Positions 16,662-26,634 of a stretch of DNA of 40,080 bases are shown piece by piece (the first letter of the stretch is position 1; every line of letters begins with the position of its first letter). The stretch comes from Candidatus Melainabacteria bacterium (GTDB taxonomy: Bacteria > Cyanobacteriota > Vampirovibrionia > 2-02-FULL-35-15). The stretch is taken from positions 1 through 40,080 of the forward strand of contig JACPSL010000004.1 in assembly GCA_016193285.1 (NCBI GenBank), read 5' to 3'. The notes under the pieces were generated by a model that was given only the letters and a program-made list of their open reading frames with translations, searched no databases and was not told where the DNA came from. The position numbers and the translations under genes are program-made.

Positions 16662-17776
16662 AAAATAAATACGTAATAGGTTTAAATTCAGGCACATCTT
16701 TGGATGGTGTGGACGTTGCTTTGGTTAGGTTTAGAAAAAACAATCTAAAACCAATATTTGTTGATGGAATTGTTTTAAAATATCCAAGATTTATCAATGT
16801 AGAAACGTTGCACGCAACGTCTCTACAGGAAATTTCACAATTAAATTTTTTACTAGGTGAAATATTTGCAAATGCTGCTTTAACAATAATTAGAAAAAAT
16901 AAATTAAAACCTAAAGACATTTTACTTATTGCATCTCATGGGCAAACAATTTGCCATCATCCTAATTTTGAAAAAATAGCTTCTTATAAAATTAGATCTA
17001 CTTTTCAAATTGGTGAGAGTTTTATTATTGCTCAGAGAACTGGCATTAAAACAATTTCAAACTTCAGGGAAGCAGATATTGCAGCAGGCGGGCAAGGTGC
17101 ACCACTTATGCCCTATTTGGACTGGGTAATTTTCAACAATAATAAAAATATAAAAGCAGTTTTAAACATAGGAGGTATTTCCAATATAACTGTAGTTGGC
17201 AATAGCATTACTCCAATTGCATTTGATATTGGTCCTGGGAATGCACTTATAGATTTAATCTCAAGAAAATATTTTAAAAAAGGTTTTGATAAAGATGGAA
17301 ATATTGCTACAAGGGGGAAAATATTTTTTAATTTTATTGAAAGAGCCCTTAAAGACTCTTACTTTAAAAAGAAACCTCCAAAAAGCACTGGAAAAGAATA
17401 TTTTAATGAAGTATTTATAAAAAAATATTTTTCTAAAATTAAAAGGAAAGAAGATAAGATTGCTACAGTTACATACTTTAGTGCTAAGGTTATTGAAAAA
17501 GCACTTAAAGATTTTATTTCTCCTAAATACAAAATTAATGAATTGGTAATCTCAGGAGGCGGGGTTAGAAATAAAACATTAATTAAGCATTTTAAAAAGC
17601 TATTGCCAGATACAAAATTCTGTACCTCCAATAAATATGGTTTACCTTATAAATATAAAGAAGCAATATTATTTGCTTTGCTTGGTTACACTTGTCATCT
17701 TGGTAAAACAAATAATATTCCTTCATGTACTGGTGCTAAGACAAAGACTATTCTTGGTAAAATAGTAAATGTATAA
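16658..17776 (+). CDS. anmK: Anhydro-N-acetylmuramic acid kinase
   Basis: Opens and phosphorylates anhydro-MurNAc in peptidoglycan recycling. GLNSGTSLDGVDVALV at the start (phosphate binding), ASHGQTICHHP, FREADIAAGGQGAPLMP and NIGGISNITV are family signatures, and ISGGGVRNKTL lies near the end. At 372 residues it has usual length. A palindromic repeat at 16799-16826 adds VETLHATSLQ at about residues 48-57, where homologs vary. It is the last of four overlapping genes. Confidence 0.94.
   Translation: MKNKYVIGLNSGTSLDGVDVALVRFRKNNLKPIFVDGIVLKYPRFINVETLHATSLQEISQLNFLLGEIFANAALTIIRKNKLKPKDILLIASHGQTICHHPNFEKIASYKIRSTFQIGESFIIAQRTGIKTISNFREADIAAGGQGAPLMPYLDWVIFNNNKNIKAVLNIGGISNITVVGNSITPIAFDIGPGNALIDLISRKYFKKGFDKDGNIATRGKIFFNFIERALKDSYFKKKPPKSTGKEYFNEVFIKKYFSKIKRKEDKIATVTYFSAKVIEKALKDFISPKYKINELVISGGGVRNKTLIKHFKKLLPDTKFCTSNKYGLPYKYKEAILFALLGYTCHLGKTNNIPSCTGAKTKTILGKIVNV
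16799..16826. repeat. Palindromic repeat, GTAGAGACGTTGC family, in anmK
   Basis: Arms GTAGAAACGTTGC and GCAACGTCTCTAC around CACG. In frame; the encoded TLHATSL is also produced by the copy at 33521 in the decarboxylase gene. Confidence 0.85.
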
Positions 17777-17787
17777 TGTGAAAAAGT

Positions 17788-17820
17788 TTGCGAGATTGCT
17801 TCGGGCTAAAGCCCTCGCAA
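17788..17820. repeat. Inverted repeat between anmK and mdh
   Basis: Outer arms TTGCGAG and CTCGCAA enclose an inner GGGCT/AGCCC hairpin. There is no T-tract, so it looks more like a dispersed repeat than a terminator. It fills most of the 67-nt gap before mdh. Confidence 0.55.
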
Positions 17821-17843
17821 TGACGTGAAAGAGGTAAAAAGAA

Positions 17844-18791
17844 ATGTCATTAAAAAATCCAAAAGTTACTGTTGTTGGAGCTGGAAATGTTGGTGCAACT
17901 TGTGCACAAAGGTTAATTGAAAAAAATATTTGCGATGTAATACTAGTAGATGTAATAGAAGGTCTTCCTCAAGGAAAAGCACTTGATCTTATGGAAGCAA
18001 GACCTGTTGAACTTCACGATAGAAAAATTATTGGCTCAAATGATTATAGCCAGACAAAAGATTCAGATGTTGTAGTTATTACTGCAGGTATAGCTAGAAA
18101 GCCAGGAATGTCTCGTGATGATCTTTTAAAAACAAATGCACAAATTGTTGGTTTAGTTACAGCTGAAATTGTAAAGTACTCTTCTAATTCTATTATTATT
18201 GTTGTTTCAAATCCACTTGATGTAATGACTCACTTAGCTTATTTAAAGAGTAAGTTTTCTTCAAGTAAAGTCTTTGGAATGGCAGGAGTTTTAGACTCAG
18301 CAAGGATGAGGTTTTTTATAGCAGAAGCATTAAATGTTTCTTGTGAAGATGTCCAGGCAATGGTACTTGGAGGACATGGAGATCAAATGGTTCCACTTCC
18401 TAGATTTTCAACTGTATCTGGAATTCCAATTACTGAGCTTCTGCCACTACAAAAAATCAATGAAATAAATGAAAGAACAAAAAATGGCGGAATTGAAATA
18501 GTAAATTATTTAAAAACAGGAAGTGCTTATTATGCTCCTGCAAGTTCTGCTGCAACAATGGTAGAAGCTATTGTTCAGGACAGAAAAAGAATTTTTCCAG
18601 TGGCTGCTTATCTTAATGGGCAGTATGGTTTAAGAGATGTTTTTGTTGGTGTACCAGTAATACTTGGAAAAAATGGGATTGAAAAAATAATTGAACTTAA
18701 ACTTGCTACTGAAGAATTAGATGCACTTAAGAAAAGTGCTGATGCAGTAAAGAAGAATGTAGGAAAGCTGTTTGAATTATCTTTGGTTTAA
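17844..18791 (+). CDS. mdh: Malate dehydrogenase
   Basis: LDH-like NAD-dependent malate dehydrogenase. [10 protein letters not shown] at residues 12-21 binds NAD, Asp36 at the end of strand two selects NAD over [19 protein letters not shown] contains the substrate Arg residues (85 and 91) that mark malate rather than lactate specificity, and [12 protein letters not shown] holds the catalytic His. At 315 residues it is complete. AGAGG about 9 nt before the ATG serves as ribosome site. Confidence 0.95.
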   Translation: MSLKNPKVTVVGAGNVGATCAQRLIEKNICDVILVDVIEGLPQGKALDLMEARPVELHDRKIIGSNDYSQTKDSDVVVITAGIARKPGMSRDDLLKTNAQIVGLVTAEIVKYSSNSIIIVVSNPLDVMTHLAYLKSKFSSSKVFGMAGVLDSARMRFFIAEALNVSCEDVQAMVLGGHGDQMVPLPRFSTVSGIPITELLPLQKINEINERTKNGGIEIVNYLKTGSAYYAPASSAATMVEAIVQDRKRIFPVAAYLNGQYGLRDVFVGVPVILGKNGIEKIIELKLATEELDALKKSADAVKKNVGKLFELSLV

Positions 18792-18818
18792 TTTTTTATT
18801 TAGACCCTCAATACTGAT

Positions 18819-18902
18819 ATGAATTTTAAATCATCGAATTTACTTATTGAAGAAGGAGAAGGCCTGACAACTGAATTTATTATAAGGTCTTTGAAGGTAT
18901 AG
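18819..18902 (+). pseudogene. Fragment of an AlbA_2-type DNA-binding domain gene
   Basis: A 27-codon frame whose segment LLIEEGEGLTTEFIIRSLKV resembles the N-terminal signature of AlbA_2 (divergent AAA-4/Schlafen-like) proteins, normally L...GEGxTxEFK. It stops at TAG right after the motif and no continuation was found in the other frames. Likely a remnant. It lies in the 197-nt gap between mdh and the Fic remnant. Confidence 0.4.
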
Positions 18903-18988
18903 TGAAATTAATGATTATTTAATTAAAAATTAGCCGCCTAACTTTTAATATACAATATTATATTAAAAGTTGTAGAGTTTACAAATCC

Positions 18989-19594
18989 ATGAATAATACA
19001 CAGTTTAAATCAGGAACTTATAAAAATCAGTACAAATACAAAAGTTTTAGTCCTTTTCTAATAAATAAACCTTTCAATTGGCAGGATAAAAAAATAAATA
19101 CTTTGCTTGAAGAAGCAATCAGATATCTTGGAGAATTAAATGCATATTCAAATCTAATACCAGACATAGACTTTTTTATAAAAATGCATATCATAAAAGA
19201 AGCCAATACTTCAAGCAGAATAGAAGGTACAAAAACCAATCTTGATGAAGTCATTCTTCTAAAAGAAGAAATAGACCCGGAAAAAAGAGATGACTGGACA
19301 GAGGTTCAGAATTACATAAAAGCAATGAACTTTGCAATAGCCAAACTCAAGGAACTACCTTTGTCAATGCGTCTTATAAAAGAAACACATGAAAAATTAT
19401 TATCCGGTGTAAGAGGAAAATATAAAAATCCGGGTGAAATACGCAAGAGCCAGAACTGGATAGGTGGTTCAAATCTACAAGATGCTTTTTTTATTCCACC
19501 AAGCTCAGATGAGCTGTGTCAATATAAAAGATATTATGAATTGTTTAAAGCTAAAACCAGTTCTAGTGAACTGGCCTTAGTTGAAAATCACTAG
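18989..19594 (+). pseudogene. Truncated Fic-family protein (no catalytic motif)
   Basis: Residues 1-170 match the N-terminal half of Fic/DOC AMP-transferases: [15 protein letters not shown] carries the inhibitory (S/T)xxxE(G/N) helix and [23 protein letters not shown] leads into the Fic core. The frame stops after 201 residues, before the catalytic HPFxxGNGR helix-loop, with the last 25 residues unlike the family. The 3' end runs 32 nt into the convergent gene at 19563. Without the active site it cannot transfer AMP; it is probably a decayed gene cut off by the neighbour. Confidence 0.8.
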
Positions 19595-20843
19595 ATCCTT
19601 TTTCTCTTATTTGATCTACTATATTTTTACATTCTGCAGGATGTAAATTCCTAGACTCCTTAGTTCCATCTGAGTAAATTATTTCTACTTCTAAAAAGTG
19701 ATCACTGTTAAGGTGATGAAAACTATCGTGTAATCTCATTAATGTTTCTTTGCTAATACTTCCATTAGTAAATCTTTTTGCTATCGTTTTTGTGCTTGGG
19801 AATTCTTTTTCATATTCAAATCCTAATTCATCAAGCAGTGGGCAAGATAGTTTCGTAATTACTTTATCTGGCCTATGACTTCCATCAGTAATTTCTTTAT
19901 TGTCATTAGGTTTATTACTTTCTACTTGACTATCACCCATAGTGCATAATCTTTGCCTTAGCTCATCTGCTCCAAGATTTAGTTCTCTAACTGCCCTTAT
20001 CTTATTTAAATCTGCTAACATTGCACCCAAAAGTTGATCAAGTGAGCTAAAAGGGAATTGAGATTTCTCTTTGTACTTTTGAGCAATTAAATCATTTATT
20101 TCATCTTCACTCAATGGTTGAGGTTCTTTTGAAGACACTACTATAGTGCCAGCATGCATCTGGCTATTTAAAGTTCTCTGACTTGTTACTTCTTGATTAG
20201 CCAAGGGAGGTTGACTAGGAACTGCTGTTGGTTTTTTAAAGTATTCAGCTTGTGAAGCAACATACTGAGCAGCAACCCTTTTAAGTTCATCTACCCACTG
20301 ATTTAAAGTTTTATCTTTATAGATAATTAAGTCTTGGTTAGTCAAAACCTTTCCAGTGAAAAACTTAATGCTAGTCCCAAATTCTTCAAAATGAATTCTT
20401 AGACTGTGGCCACTAGTTAATTTCTCTGCGATTTTCCTAGCTTCAGATAAAACATGATTTCTCTCATCCTTTCTTATTTCTAAAGTTCTTAACAGAACTC
20501 TTCCCAATTCACTATTAATGTTTGGGTTGTTTCTAAGGAATGAGGCAAGTATAAGAACTCTTTTATAAAGAAGCCCTTCTTTTATGAATTCTAGCCCGTC
20601 AAGTACTTTATTGTTTACTAATATTTGACCATCTCTGAATTTTACTTTAGCTTTGTTACAATCTAAACGATTTCTCCTGAAAAAAGATTTAAATTTTTCT
20701 ACTTCATCTATTGCTTTATTATCATCATGCTGCCCTATATAATCACCTATTCTAGAAAGAAATCCTTTGATTTCTAGAACCATCTTTTGAACTTCAGGGT
20801 TCATAGGTGGTATAGTTGAAAAGTTCATTCTTGATATGTGCAT
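19563..20843 (-). CDS. Unknown 426-residue protein
   Basis: No family recognised. The N-terminal 200 residues are helical and charged ([28 protein letters not shown]), a Pro/Gln/Ser-rich linker follows (about 205-245), then another helical part and a C-terminal segment with [17 protein letters not shown] and [11 protein letters not shown]. No signal peptide or membrane helix. A second ATG six codons in (20828) is an alternative start; neither has a ribosome site, while TAAAAT lies 8 nt before the first ATG. Probably lineage-specific. Confidence 0.65.
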   Translation of the reverse strand: MHISRMNFSTIPPMNPEVQKMVLEIKGFLSRIGDYIGQHDDNKAIDEVEKFKSFFRRNRLDCNKAKVKFRDGQILVNNKVLDGLEFIKEGLLYKRVLILASFLRNNPNINSELGRVLLRTLEIRKDERNHVLSEARKIAEKLTSGHSLRIHFEEFGTSIKFFTGKVLTNQDLIIYKDKTLNQWVDELKRVAAQYVASQAEYFKKPTAVPSQPPLANQEVTSQRTLNSQMHAGTIVVSSKEPQPLSEDEINDLIAQKYKEKSQFPFSSLDQLLGAMLADLNKIRAVRELNLGADELRQRLCTMGDSQVESNKPNDNKEITDGSHRPDKVITKLSCPLLDELGFEYEKEFPSTKTIAKRFTNGSISKETLMRLHDSFHHLNSDHFLEVEIIYSDGTKESRNLHPAECKNIVDQIREKGSSDFQLRPVH

Positions 20844-20859
20844 ATTAATCTATTTTAAC

Positions 20860-22017
20860 TTAAACTCTTTCAATAATAGCAGCAATTCCTTGTCCAAATC
20901 CAATACACAGACTTGAAATGCCTCTTTTTAAATTTCTTCTTTCTAATTCGTAAAGTAATGTGGTTAAGAGCCTTGCACCACTACAACCAAGTGGATGACC
21001 AAGAGCAATTGCACCACCATTAACATTAATTTTTTTTAAGTCTAGTTTTAATTCTATTTGAGCAGCTAAAACAACTGATGCAAAAGCTTCATTGATTTCA
21101 AAAAGATCAATATCTTTAATTTCAAGGCCTGCTCTTTTTAAAACTTTTGGAATTGCATAAATTGGCCCTGTTAATTGAAGCTCAACTTCAGTTCCAACTA
21201 CTGCAAAATCAATAAACTTTGCTCTTGGTTTTAAGTTATGTTTTTTAATTGCATTTTCACTTGCAAGAAGAAGTGCAGAAGCACCATCACTTACTTGGCT
21301 TGAATTACCAGCTGTAATTACACCATCTAGTTTAAAAGCTGGCTTTAGTGTCCCCATCTTTTCAACAGTTGTATCTGATCTTATTCCTTCATCTTTTGAT
21401 ACTAAACCTTTTGGTGTTTGAACAGGAACAATTTCTTTATCAAATATTTTTGTATCTCTAGCTCTTGCTGCCTTCATGTGACTCCCGTATGAAAATTCAT
21501 CAAGTTCTTTCCTGCTTAATTTCCACTTCTCTGCCATAAGTTCACCTGAGATTCCCATTGGATTTGCTTTATAGTTTTTTAAAAAACTTTCTGGTAAAGT
21601 TACATTGTTTTTTCCAGGAAGTGGTAAGCCATCAGAACCAATAGGAACTTTACCCATGCATTCAACACCACCAGCAATAACCAAGTCATATGCTCCAGAC
21701 ATAACTGCTTGAGCACCAAAATGAACAGCTTGCTCACCTGAACCACACATTCTATTTAACTGAACTCCAGGAACAGTTATATCTAAAGAAGTAATGGCAA
21801 TCAACCTTGCAATGTTTAAACCTTGCTCAGCAAGCGGACTAACACAACCGTAAATTAAATCTTCTATATCTGTTGGTTTTAAATTATTTCTTTTTAAAAG
21901 TTCTTTTGCAGGTACTCCGCCAAGATCTACCGGATGAACTTCTGAAAAGGCCGAATCTTCTTTCCCTCTACCTATTGGTGTCCTAATTGCATCAACTATA
22001 TATGCATTTTGAAACAT
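20860..22017 (-). CDS. Acetyl-CoA acetyltransferase (thiolase)
   Basis: Thiolase of fatty-acid oxidation or acetoacetyl-CoA synthesis. The acylated Cys91 is in NRMCGSGEQAV, followed by the conserved NEAFA, GHPLGCSGAR (catalytic His) and CIGFGQGIA (second Cys) motifs. At 385 residues it is complete. AGGAG about 10 nt upstream supports the ATG. The sequence cannot separate FadA-type from AtoB-type use. The SDR at 23707 could act on its products, but they are not in one operon. Confidence 0.92.
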   Translation of the reverse strand: MFQNAYIVDAIRTPIGRGKEDSAFSEVHPVDLGGVPAKELLKRNNLKPTDIEDLIYGCVSPLAEQGLNIARLIAITSLDITVPGVQLNRMCGSGEQAVHFGAQAVMSGAYDLVIAGGVECMGKVPIGSDGLPLPGKNNVTLPESFLKNYKANPMGISGELMAEKWKLSRKELDEFSYGSHMKAARARDTKIFDKEIVPVQTPKGLVSKDEGIRSDTTVEKMGTLKPAFKLDGVITAGNSSQVSDGASALLLASENAIKKHNLKPRAKFIDFAVVGTEVELQLTGPIYAIPKVLKRAGLEIKDIDLFEINEAFASVVLAAQIELKLDLKKINVNGGAIALGHPLGCSGARLLTTLLYELERRNLKRGISSLCIGFGQGIAAIIERV

Positions 22018-22097
22018 CTTTAAGTCTCCTATATGAAAAGATTACCAGATTTGGTGTCTTTTGGCACAAACTACTTAGATAAAAGTCTAAGTTAAAC

Positions 22098-22292
22098 ATG
22101 CTTACTTTTTTAATACCAAAGAAGACAAAAGAAAAAACATATGAACCACCACATCCAAATGAAATTAGAAAGATTCTTAAAAAAATGACTCATTGTCCTC
22201 ATTGTCATTTTTTAATCTTTGATAATTATTGGTCGAAGGATATTGAAAACCCTAATGTAAAACTTTGCCCAACATGTGGTTGTAAAATATAA
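22098..22292 (+). CDS. Small zinc-ribbon protein (64 residues)
   Basis: Two cysteine pairs, CPHC (about 33-36) and CPTCGC (about 57-62), fit a zinc ribbon; a basic and proline-containing N-terminus (PKKTKEKTYEPPHPNE) precedes them. The stop is 1 nt from the end of the convergent methyltransferase gene. It is divergent from the thiolase gene, 80 nt away. Function unknown; nucleic-acid or protein binding would be usual for such ribbons. Confidence 0.6.
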   Translation: MLTFLIPKKTKEKTYEPPHPNEIRKILKKMTHCPHCHFLIFDNYWSKDIENPNVKLCPTCGCKI

Positions 22293-22293
22293 T

Positions 22294-23670
22294 TTACCTT
22301 TCTAATAATGCTACACACTCTATATGATATGAATGTGGAAACATATCAATTGGTTGAATTAAATTGATTTGAAAATCATTATTTAAAATTTCTAGATCCC
22401 TTACAAGGGTAGATGGATTACAAGACACACAAATAATTTTTTTTACATTAGAATTAATTATATTTTCTAGAATTTTTTTATTGCAACCTATGCGTGGCGG
22501 ATCTAAAATAATTATTTCTGGTTTTTCTTCTTCTATTACATCCTTTATCTTATTTTCAACCCTTCCAGGAATAAAAAAAACATTTTTTATATTGTTTTTC
22601 TCTGCACTAAATATTGCATCATCAACTGATTGTTTTATTTCTTCTATTCCAATAATTTTTTTTGCATATTTTGCCAGTGACAGTGATATTAAACCCACGC
22701 CACAATAGGCATCCAGAATATTTCCACCATCAATCATATTTTTAATAACATCTAATAATTTTATTGTTTGATTTGTATTAGTTTGAAAAAAACTTGTAGC
22801 TGATATTTTAAATTTAAGGCTGTTGATTTCTTCGAAAATATATCCTCTGCCTTTTAAGACAATTGTCTTTTCACCATAAATTACATTTGTAGTTTTCTTA
22901 TTGATATTTATACAAACCCCAGCAAGCTCAGGATGTTTATTCATTATCTCTTTTGCAAATTCTTTTAAATGTGGGAATTTTTCACTTACTGCAACAAGTG
23001 TAAGAAGTGCTTCATTGGTATTAAATCCAATACGAATGCATATATGTTTTAACCATCCTTGTTTTGTTTTGCCATTATATGAAATAATTCTATACTTAGT
23101 AGCAAGTTCTCTAATTGTTTCAACTATCCTGTCAAAAAGACTATGTTGAATAGGACAATATTTTACATTTACAAGATCTCTTGTATGCCACTCAAAGTAA
23201 CCAGCTTTTAATCTTCTAGAGACGCTCCAGTGGGGCGTCTCTACTGGATACTGAACTTTATTTCTATAATTCCATGGTGTATCAGCACTAGTTGTATTTT
23301 TTAAAACCTCTTCCTTTAAATTTAATTTTAAAAATAAATTTTTTAACAATAAATCTTTTTGCTCAAGTTGTTTCTCATATGGTAAATGTTGCCATTGACA
23401 CCCACCACAAACTTTAAATAATTTACATAGCGGCTCTATTCTATAATTTGGATCTGATTCTTTTATTTCAATTATTTTTGCTCTAGCATAATTTGATCTT
23501 AGAGTTGTAATTTCTGCTTTTACTTTATCGCCTGGTGCACCACGATCTACAAAAATTACAAAATCTTTGTATCTAGCTAAAGCAGAATTGTCATAAGCCA
23601 TTGAGTCGATTTTAAGATCAATGATTTCACTTGCTTGCACTGGAGCAGTTTGTAAAACACTCTTTGCCAT
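22294..23670 (-). CDS. RlmD/TrmA-family RNA uracil-C5 methyltransferase
   Basis: SAM-dependent methyltransferase of rRNA/tRNA uracils. An N-terminal TRAM-like domain (about 1-60) precedes the 4Fe-4S cysteines (C...CGGC near FKVCGGCQW, plus a later YCPIQH). DAYCGVGLISLSLA is the SAM site, LDPPRIGC holds the acid, and VSCNPSTLVRDL has the catalytic Cys. I start at 23670 because GAAGGA lies 4-5 nt upstream; the frame is open to 23760 but that part overlaps the divergent SDR. A palindromic repeat adds VETPHWSVS. The E. coli RlmD target is 23S U1939; the target here is not shown. Confidence 0.9.
   Translation of the reverse strand: MAKSVLQTAPVQASEIIDLKIDSMAYDNSALARYKDFVIFVDRGAPGDKVKAEITTLRSNYARAKIIEIKESDPNYRIEPLCKLFKVCGGCQWQHLPYEKQLEQKDLLLKNLFLKLNLKEEVLKNTTSADTPWNYRNKVQYPVETPHWSVSRRLKAGYFEWHTRDLVNVKYCPIQHSLFDRIVETIRELATKYRIISYNGKTKQGWLKHICIRIGFNTNEALLTLVAVSEKFPHLKEFAKEIMNKHPELAGVCININKKTTNVIYGEKTIVLKGRGYIFEEINSLKFKISATSFFQTNTNQTIKLLDVIKNMIDGGNILDAYCGVGLISLSLAKYAKKIIGIEEIKQSVDDAIFSAEKNNIKNVFFIPGRVENKIKDVIEEEKPEIIILDPPRIGCNKKILENIINSNVKKIICVSCNPSTLVRDLEILNNDFQINLIQPIDMFPHSYHIECVALLER
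23217..23243. repeat. Palindromic repeat in the RlmD-like gene
   Basis: Arms TAGAGACGC and GCGTCTCTA with inner CC/GG pairs. In frame; gives VETPHWSVS after a conserved strand (NKVQYP). Confidence 0.85.
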
Positions 23671-23706
23671 TTTTCCTTCTTTGTCTCCTAATGATACAAT
23701 ACCACT

Positions 23707-24495
23707 ATGTTTTCTATTGACTTTAAAAATAAAGTAGTAGTAGTAACAGGTGCAAGTCAAGGTATTGGTAAAGCAATTGCAGAGGTTTTCTATGAAAATG
23801 GTGCTATTGTAATTTTACTTTCGAGAAACGAAAACAAATTAAAAGAAAATATAAAACGTTTAACGGCTGTAGGGGCAAGTTGTCAACCTGCCCAATATTA
23901 CGTTTTAGATGTCTCTAATCCTGATCAAGTTAAAAAAATATTTAAAGAAATTGGGCATATTGAGGTGCTTATAAATAATGCTGGGATTTATTTTACTTCT
24001 AGCATAGCCGACATGGATACTAAAAAATGGAAAGAGCTTCTTGAAACAAATTTAAATGGTGCAATGTATTGTACAAAAGCAACATTACCAGAAATGATAA
24101 GGAAGAAATACGGGAGAATAATTAATATTTCTTCTATAAGCGGGAAATTGGGTGATGCATACTCAAGTGCTTATGTAGCATCTAAATTTGGCCTTATTGG
24201 TTTTACTCAATCTCTTGCACAAGAAATCGCAAAAGAAAACATTACAGCAAATTGCATATGTCCAGGCTGGACTGAAACTAAAATGGCTGAAAATATTGTT
24301 CATGATGAAAATTATGCAAAGTTACTTAATATTCCAAAAGAAGAATTAAAAACTAGTTGTTTAAGTGCAGTCCCGATTGGAAGATATGTTCACCCAAAAG
24401 AAGTTGCTTATCTTGCTTTATATCTTGCTAGTGATTATGCAAGTGCTATTACAGGCCAAGCTATAAACATTTGTGGTGGTCTTTGTATGCATTAG
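23707..24495 (+). CDS. Short-chain dehydrogenase/reductase (FabG-like)
   Basis: Classical SDR: VVVTGASQGIGKAIAE binds the dinucleotide, NNAG at about 91-94, catalytic Ser in INISSISG and the YxxxK pair in YVASKFG. The Arg at the end of strand two (LLSRNENK) would favour NADP. At 262 residues it is complete; the C-terminus ends GGLCMH. It could be a 3-ketoacyl or acetoacetyl-CoA reductase. Residues AVGASCQPAQ replace the usual short loop before strand three and come from an inverted repeat at 23869. TACAAT ends 6 nt before the ATG and no ribosome site is present. Confidence 0.88.
   Translation: MFSIDFKNKVVVVTGASQGIGKAIAEVFYENGAIVILLSRNENKLKENIKRLTAVGASCQPAQYYVLDVSNPDQVKKIFKEIGHIEVLINNAGIYFTSSIADMDTKKWKELLETNLNGAMYCTKATLPEMIRKKYGRIINISSISGKLGDAYSSAYVASKFGLIGFTQSLAQEIAKENITANCICPGWTETKMAENIVHDENYAKLLNIPKEELKTSCLSAVPIGRYVHPKEVAYLALYLASDYASAITGQAINICGGLCMH
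23869..23893. repeat. Inverted repeat (GGGCAAGTTG type) in the SDR gene
   Basis: GGGCAAGTTG and CAACCTGCCC, one mismatch, one-base centre. It is of a different sequence type from the GTAGAGACG palindromes but also lies in frame in a loop-coding region. Confidence 0.65.
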
Positions 24496-24562
24496 AGATA
24501 ACCCTGAACACTTTTACAATAGTACTAAAAAAAATATAAATGGGTAAAACTATCTTAGCTAG

Positions 24563-26620
24563 ATGAAAATTAGTAAAAAATTAGCATTGTTTTTATCTTT
24601 TTTGTTATTAGTACAAAGTACTCATATGTCTTTGGCCAAAAGAGAGAAGCTTTCACTTTTAATTGAACCACTAGTTATAAATGGTAGCGTTGTAGATAGA
24701 GAAAGGAATGTACTAGTAATAAAAAATGCAAAAGATTTAAATCTTAGCGAGACTGTAAGTATAAAACCTTCAAAGAAAACGTTAGCTGGTGGCAAAGCAA
24801 CAAGTTTAAAAGGCTCTTTTAATGAAGATGGTTCTTTGCAAATAGATTTAGCAAAGCTTGGGCCACCTAATCTTTTGCCAAGTGGAAAATATACAATCAT
24901 TGCAACAAGTAATTCAAAAAAAATAAAAGGACTAGTAAAATTTAAAGCTCCAAGATTAGTTATTGGCAGGATGCAAATCCCTATATCTAAAAAAAGAGCT
25001 GAAAAACTTAAAAGAATTTATAAAAATCAGGAGACTATTGAAGGTGAAGAAAGTATTCCAAAAGTAACTGTTGCTGTATATAGCATAGATGATTTACAAA
25101 ATCCAATTAATAGTTTTGCAACTTCAGTAGATGGAGAAGTTACAGAAATAAATGGAGAAACATTTATTGAATACGACAATATAATAACTGAAGTGCCACC
25201 TGAAGGAACAGGTTCTGAATTTGTAGTTAAAGCACTTACAAATGATGTAGAAGGACCTACTGGTGAAACAGATTTAGTTTTAACAAGCTTAGTATCAATA
25301 GATGATGAGAACGAAGGAAGCAATGTTACTAATATTGGAGATATTGATATTGCTTCTCATGGTGCCACAGTAATTACAGCAGCTGCAAGTGATTACCTTG
25401 AAGACCAAAATGTAAATTTTTCACCCTCTGAAATATATGAAGCAATATTAAATGCAACACAAGAAATATTACAACTTTCTAATCTCTTAGCTGAACAACA
25501 AAGTTTCTTATCAACATTTCTCCAAGTACATGTAAACGATATAACTAATGCAATCATTGCTAGTCAGTCTAATGTACAGCCTCAAGAAGCTGTTAGTAAT
25601 GCACTAGAAATTAGTTGGAGAGCTCCTTCTACTAGTAGCTTACCAATTGAACAAGTTGCTCAAGATTTTTCCAAACAACCTATTAACACTCATGCTGCAC
25701 TACTTACAGATCCAAGTGAATTACCTGCTCCAATTCCAATAGAGTTACAAGCAGAAGCTTTTAATGATGCTGGTGCAATTGTAGGTGCTGCTAGTAATAT
25801 TAACGAACAAGAAATAATTAACGAAGTGAAAGAAAATGGCACCTTACCAGTACTTTCATTAGATTCTAATATAGTAGGAGACGTGCTAACAAATTTAGAG
25901 AGCTATGCTAGTTCCAATGCGGAATTTAATATTGGAGAAGTAACAATTCCACCAGGTGTAACAGCTGACTGGCAGGAACTATCGAAGGCACTTCCTTCAA
26001 CCAGTACCAGAATCCATGTTGCTTCAGGAGGTATTTTAGAAGGAGCTAGTAGTTCAGGAGGTGTTCCAGTAGTTGCAGAAGCAGGTGCAGTTATAGATAG
26101 CACAATAGAAGCTACTGCTGCAACAGAAACATATGATGGCACTTCCTTAGTGGGATTAATACCACCAAGAAATGGAAAGTTTGGATTAGTTCCTTCATCA
26201 TTTGCAGAGGCGGTAACCCACGCTAGTAATCTAGGGATTTTTGTTGGGGAAGGTGATTTTGCCAACATCCAAGGAACTTTATTTGTATTGGATCCAGTTG
26301 AATCCGAGTTATCTGAACCTACTACTTTTTTACCGTCATTTGATCCTGTTCAACAATCTAGTGAACTAGCTGAGCTCTTTCAAAATAATTCCACTAGTGA
26401 TATCACAGACAACGCAGTAATTATAGCTAATGAATTCTTCCAAGAAGAAACACAACTCCCACAAACAGTTTTAGACATAACACAACAAGAAATTGATAAT
26501 TCAACCAGTAGTTTTACACAACCTACTCGTGGAACAATTGAAGCTTCTGAAATAATAGAAGCTTATGGCGGATCAATTTATACATTGGTAGGAGAACAAG
26601 AGCCAGAACCTCTTCAATAA
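24563..26620 (+). CDS. Large secreted protein of unknown function
   Basis: 685 residues with a clear signal peptide (basic start, hydrophobic LALFLSFLLLVQS, likely cut after SLA near residue 25). The mature part begins with a beta-rich domain (to about 160), followed by acidic, Ser/Thr/Gln/Ala-rich sequence with no cysteines seen. No known domain recognised. The low positive charge and many small residues fit a surface or periplasmic protein. No Shine-Dalgarno; TATCTT ends 6 nt before the ATG. A 37-bp hairpin repeat starts 15 nt after the stop. Confidence 0.75.
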   Translation: MKISKKLALFLSFLLLVQSTHMSLAKREKLSLLIEPLVINGSVVDRERNVLVIKNAKDLNLSETVSIKPSKKTLAGGKATSLKGSFNEDGSLQIDLAKLGPPNLLPSGKYTIIATSNSKKIKGLVKFKAPRLVIGRMQIPISKKRAEKLKRIYKNQETIEGEESIPKVTVAVYSIDDLQNPINSFATSVDGEVTEINGETFIEYDNIITEVPPEGTGSEFVVKALTNDVEGPTGETDLVLTSLVSIDDENEGSNVTNIGDIDIASHGATVITAAASDYLEDQNVNFSPSEIYEAILNATQEILQLSNLLAEQQSFLSTFLQVHVNDITNAIIASQSNVQPQEAVSNALEISWRAPSTSSLPIEQVAQDFSKQPINTHAALLTDPSELPAPIPIELQAEAFNDAGAIVGAASNINEQEIINEVKENGTLPVLSLDSNIVGDVLTNLESYASSNAEFNIGEVTIPPGVTADWQELSKALPSTSTRIHVASGGILEGASSSGGVPVVAEAGAVIDSTIEATAATETYDGTSLVGLIPPRNGKFGLVPSSFAEAVTHASNLGIFVGEGDFANIQGTLFVLDPVESELSEPTTFLPSFDPVQQSSELAELFQNNSTSDITDNAVIIANEFFQEETQLPQTVLDITQQEIDNSTSSFTQPTRGTIEASEIIEAYGGSIYTLVGEQEPEPLQ

Positions 26621-26634
26621 GACTAAATCTTCGG

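Noticed and set aside
17788-17820. Terminator after anmK
   Set aside because: Good stem but no T-tract, and its sequence looks like a dispersed repeat.
23671-23760. Longer N-terminus of the RlmD-like gene
   Set aside because: It would overlap the divergent SDR start; a ribosome site sits right before 23670 and the TRAM region begins after it.
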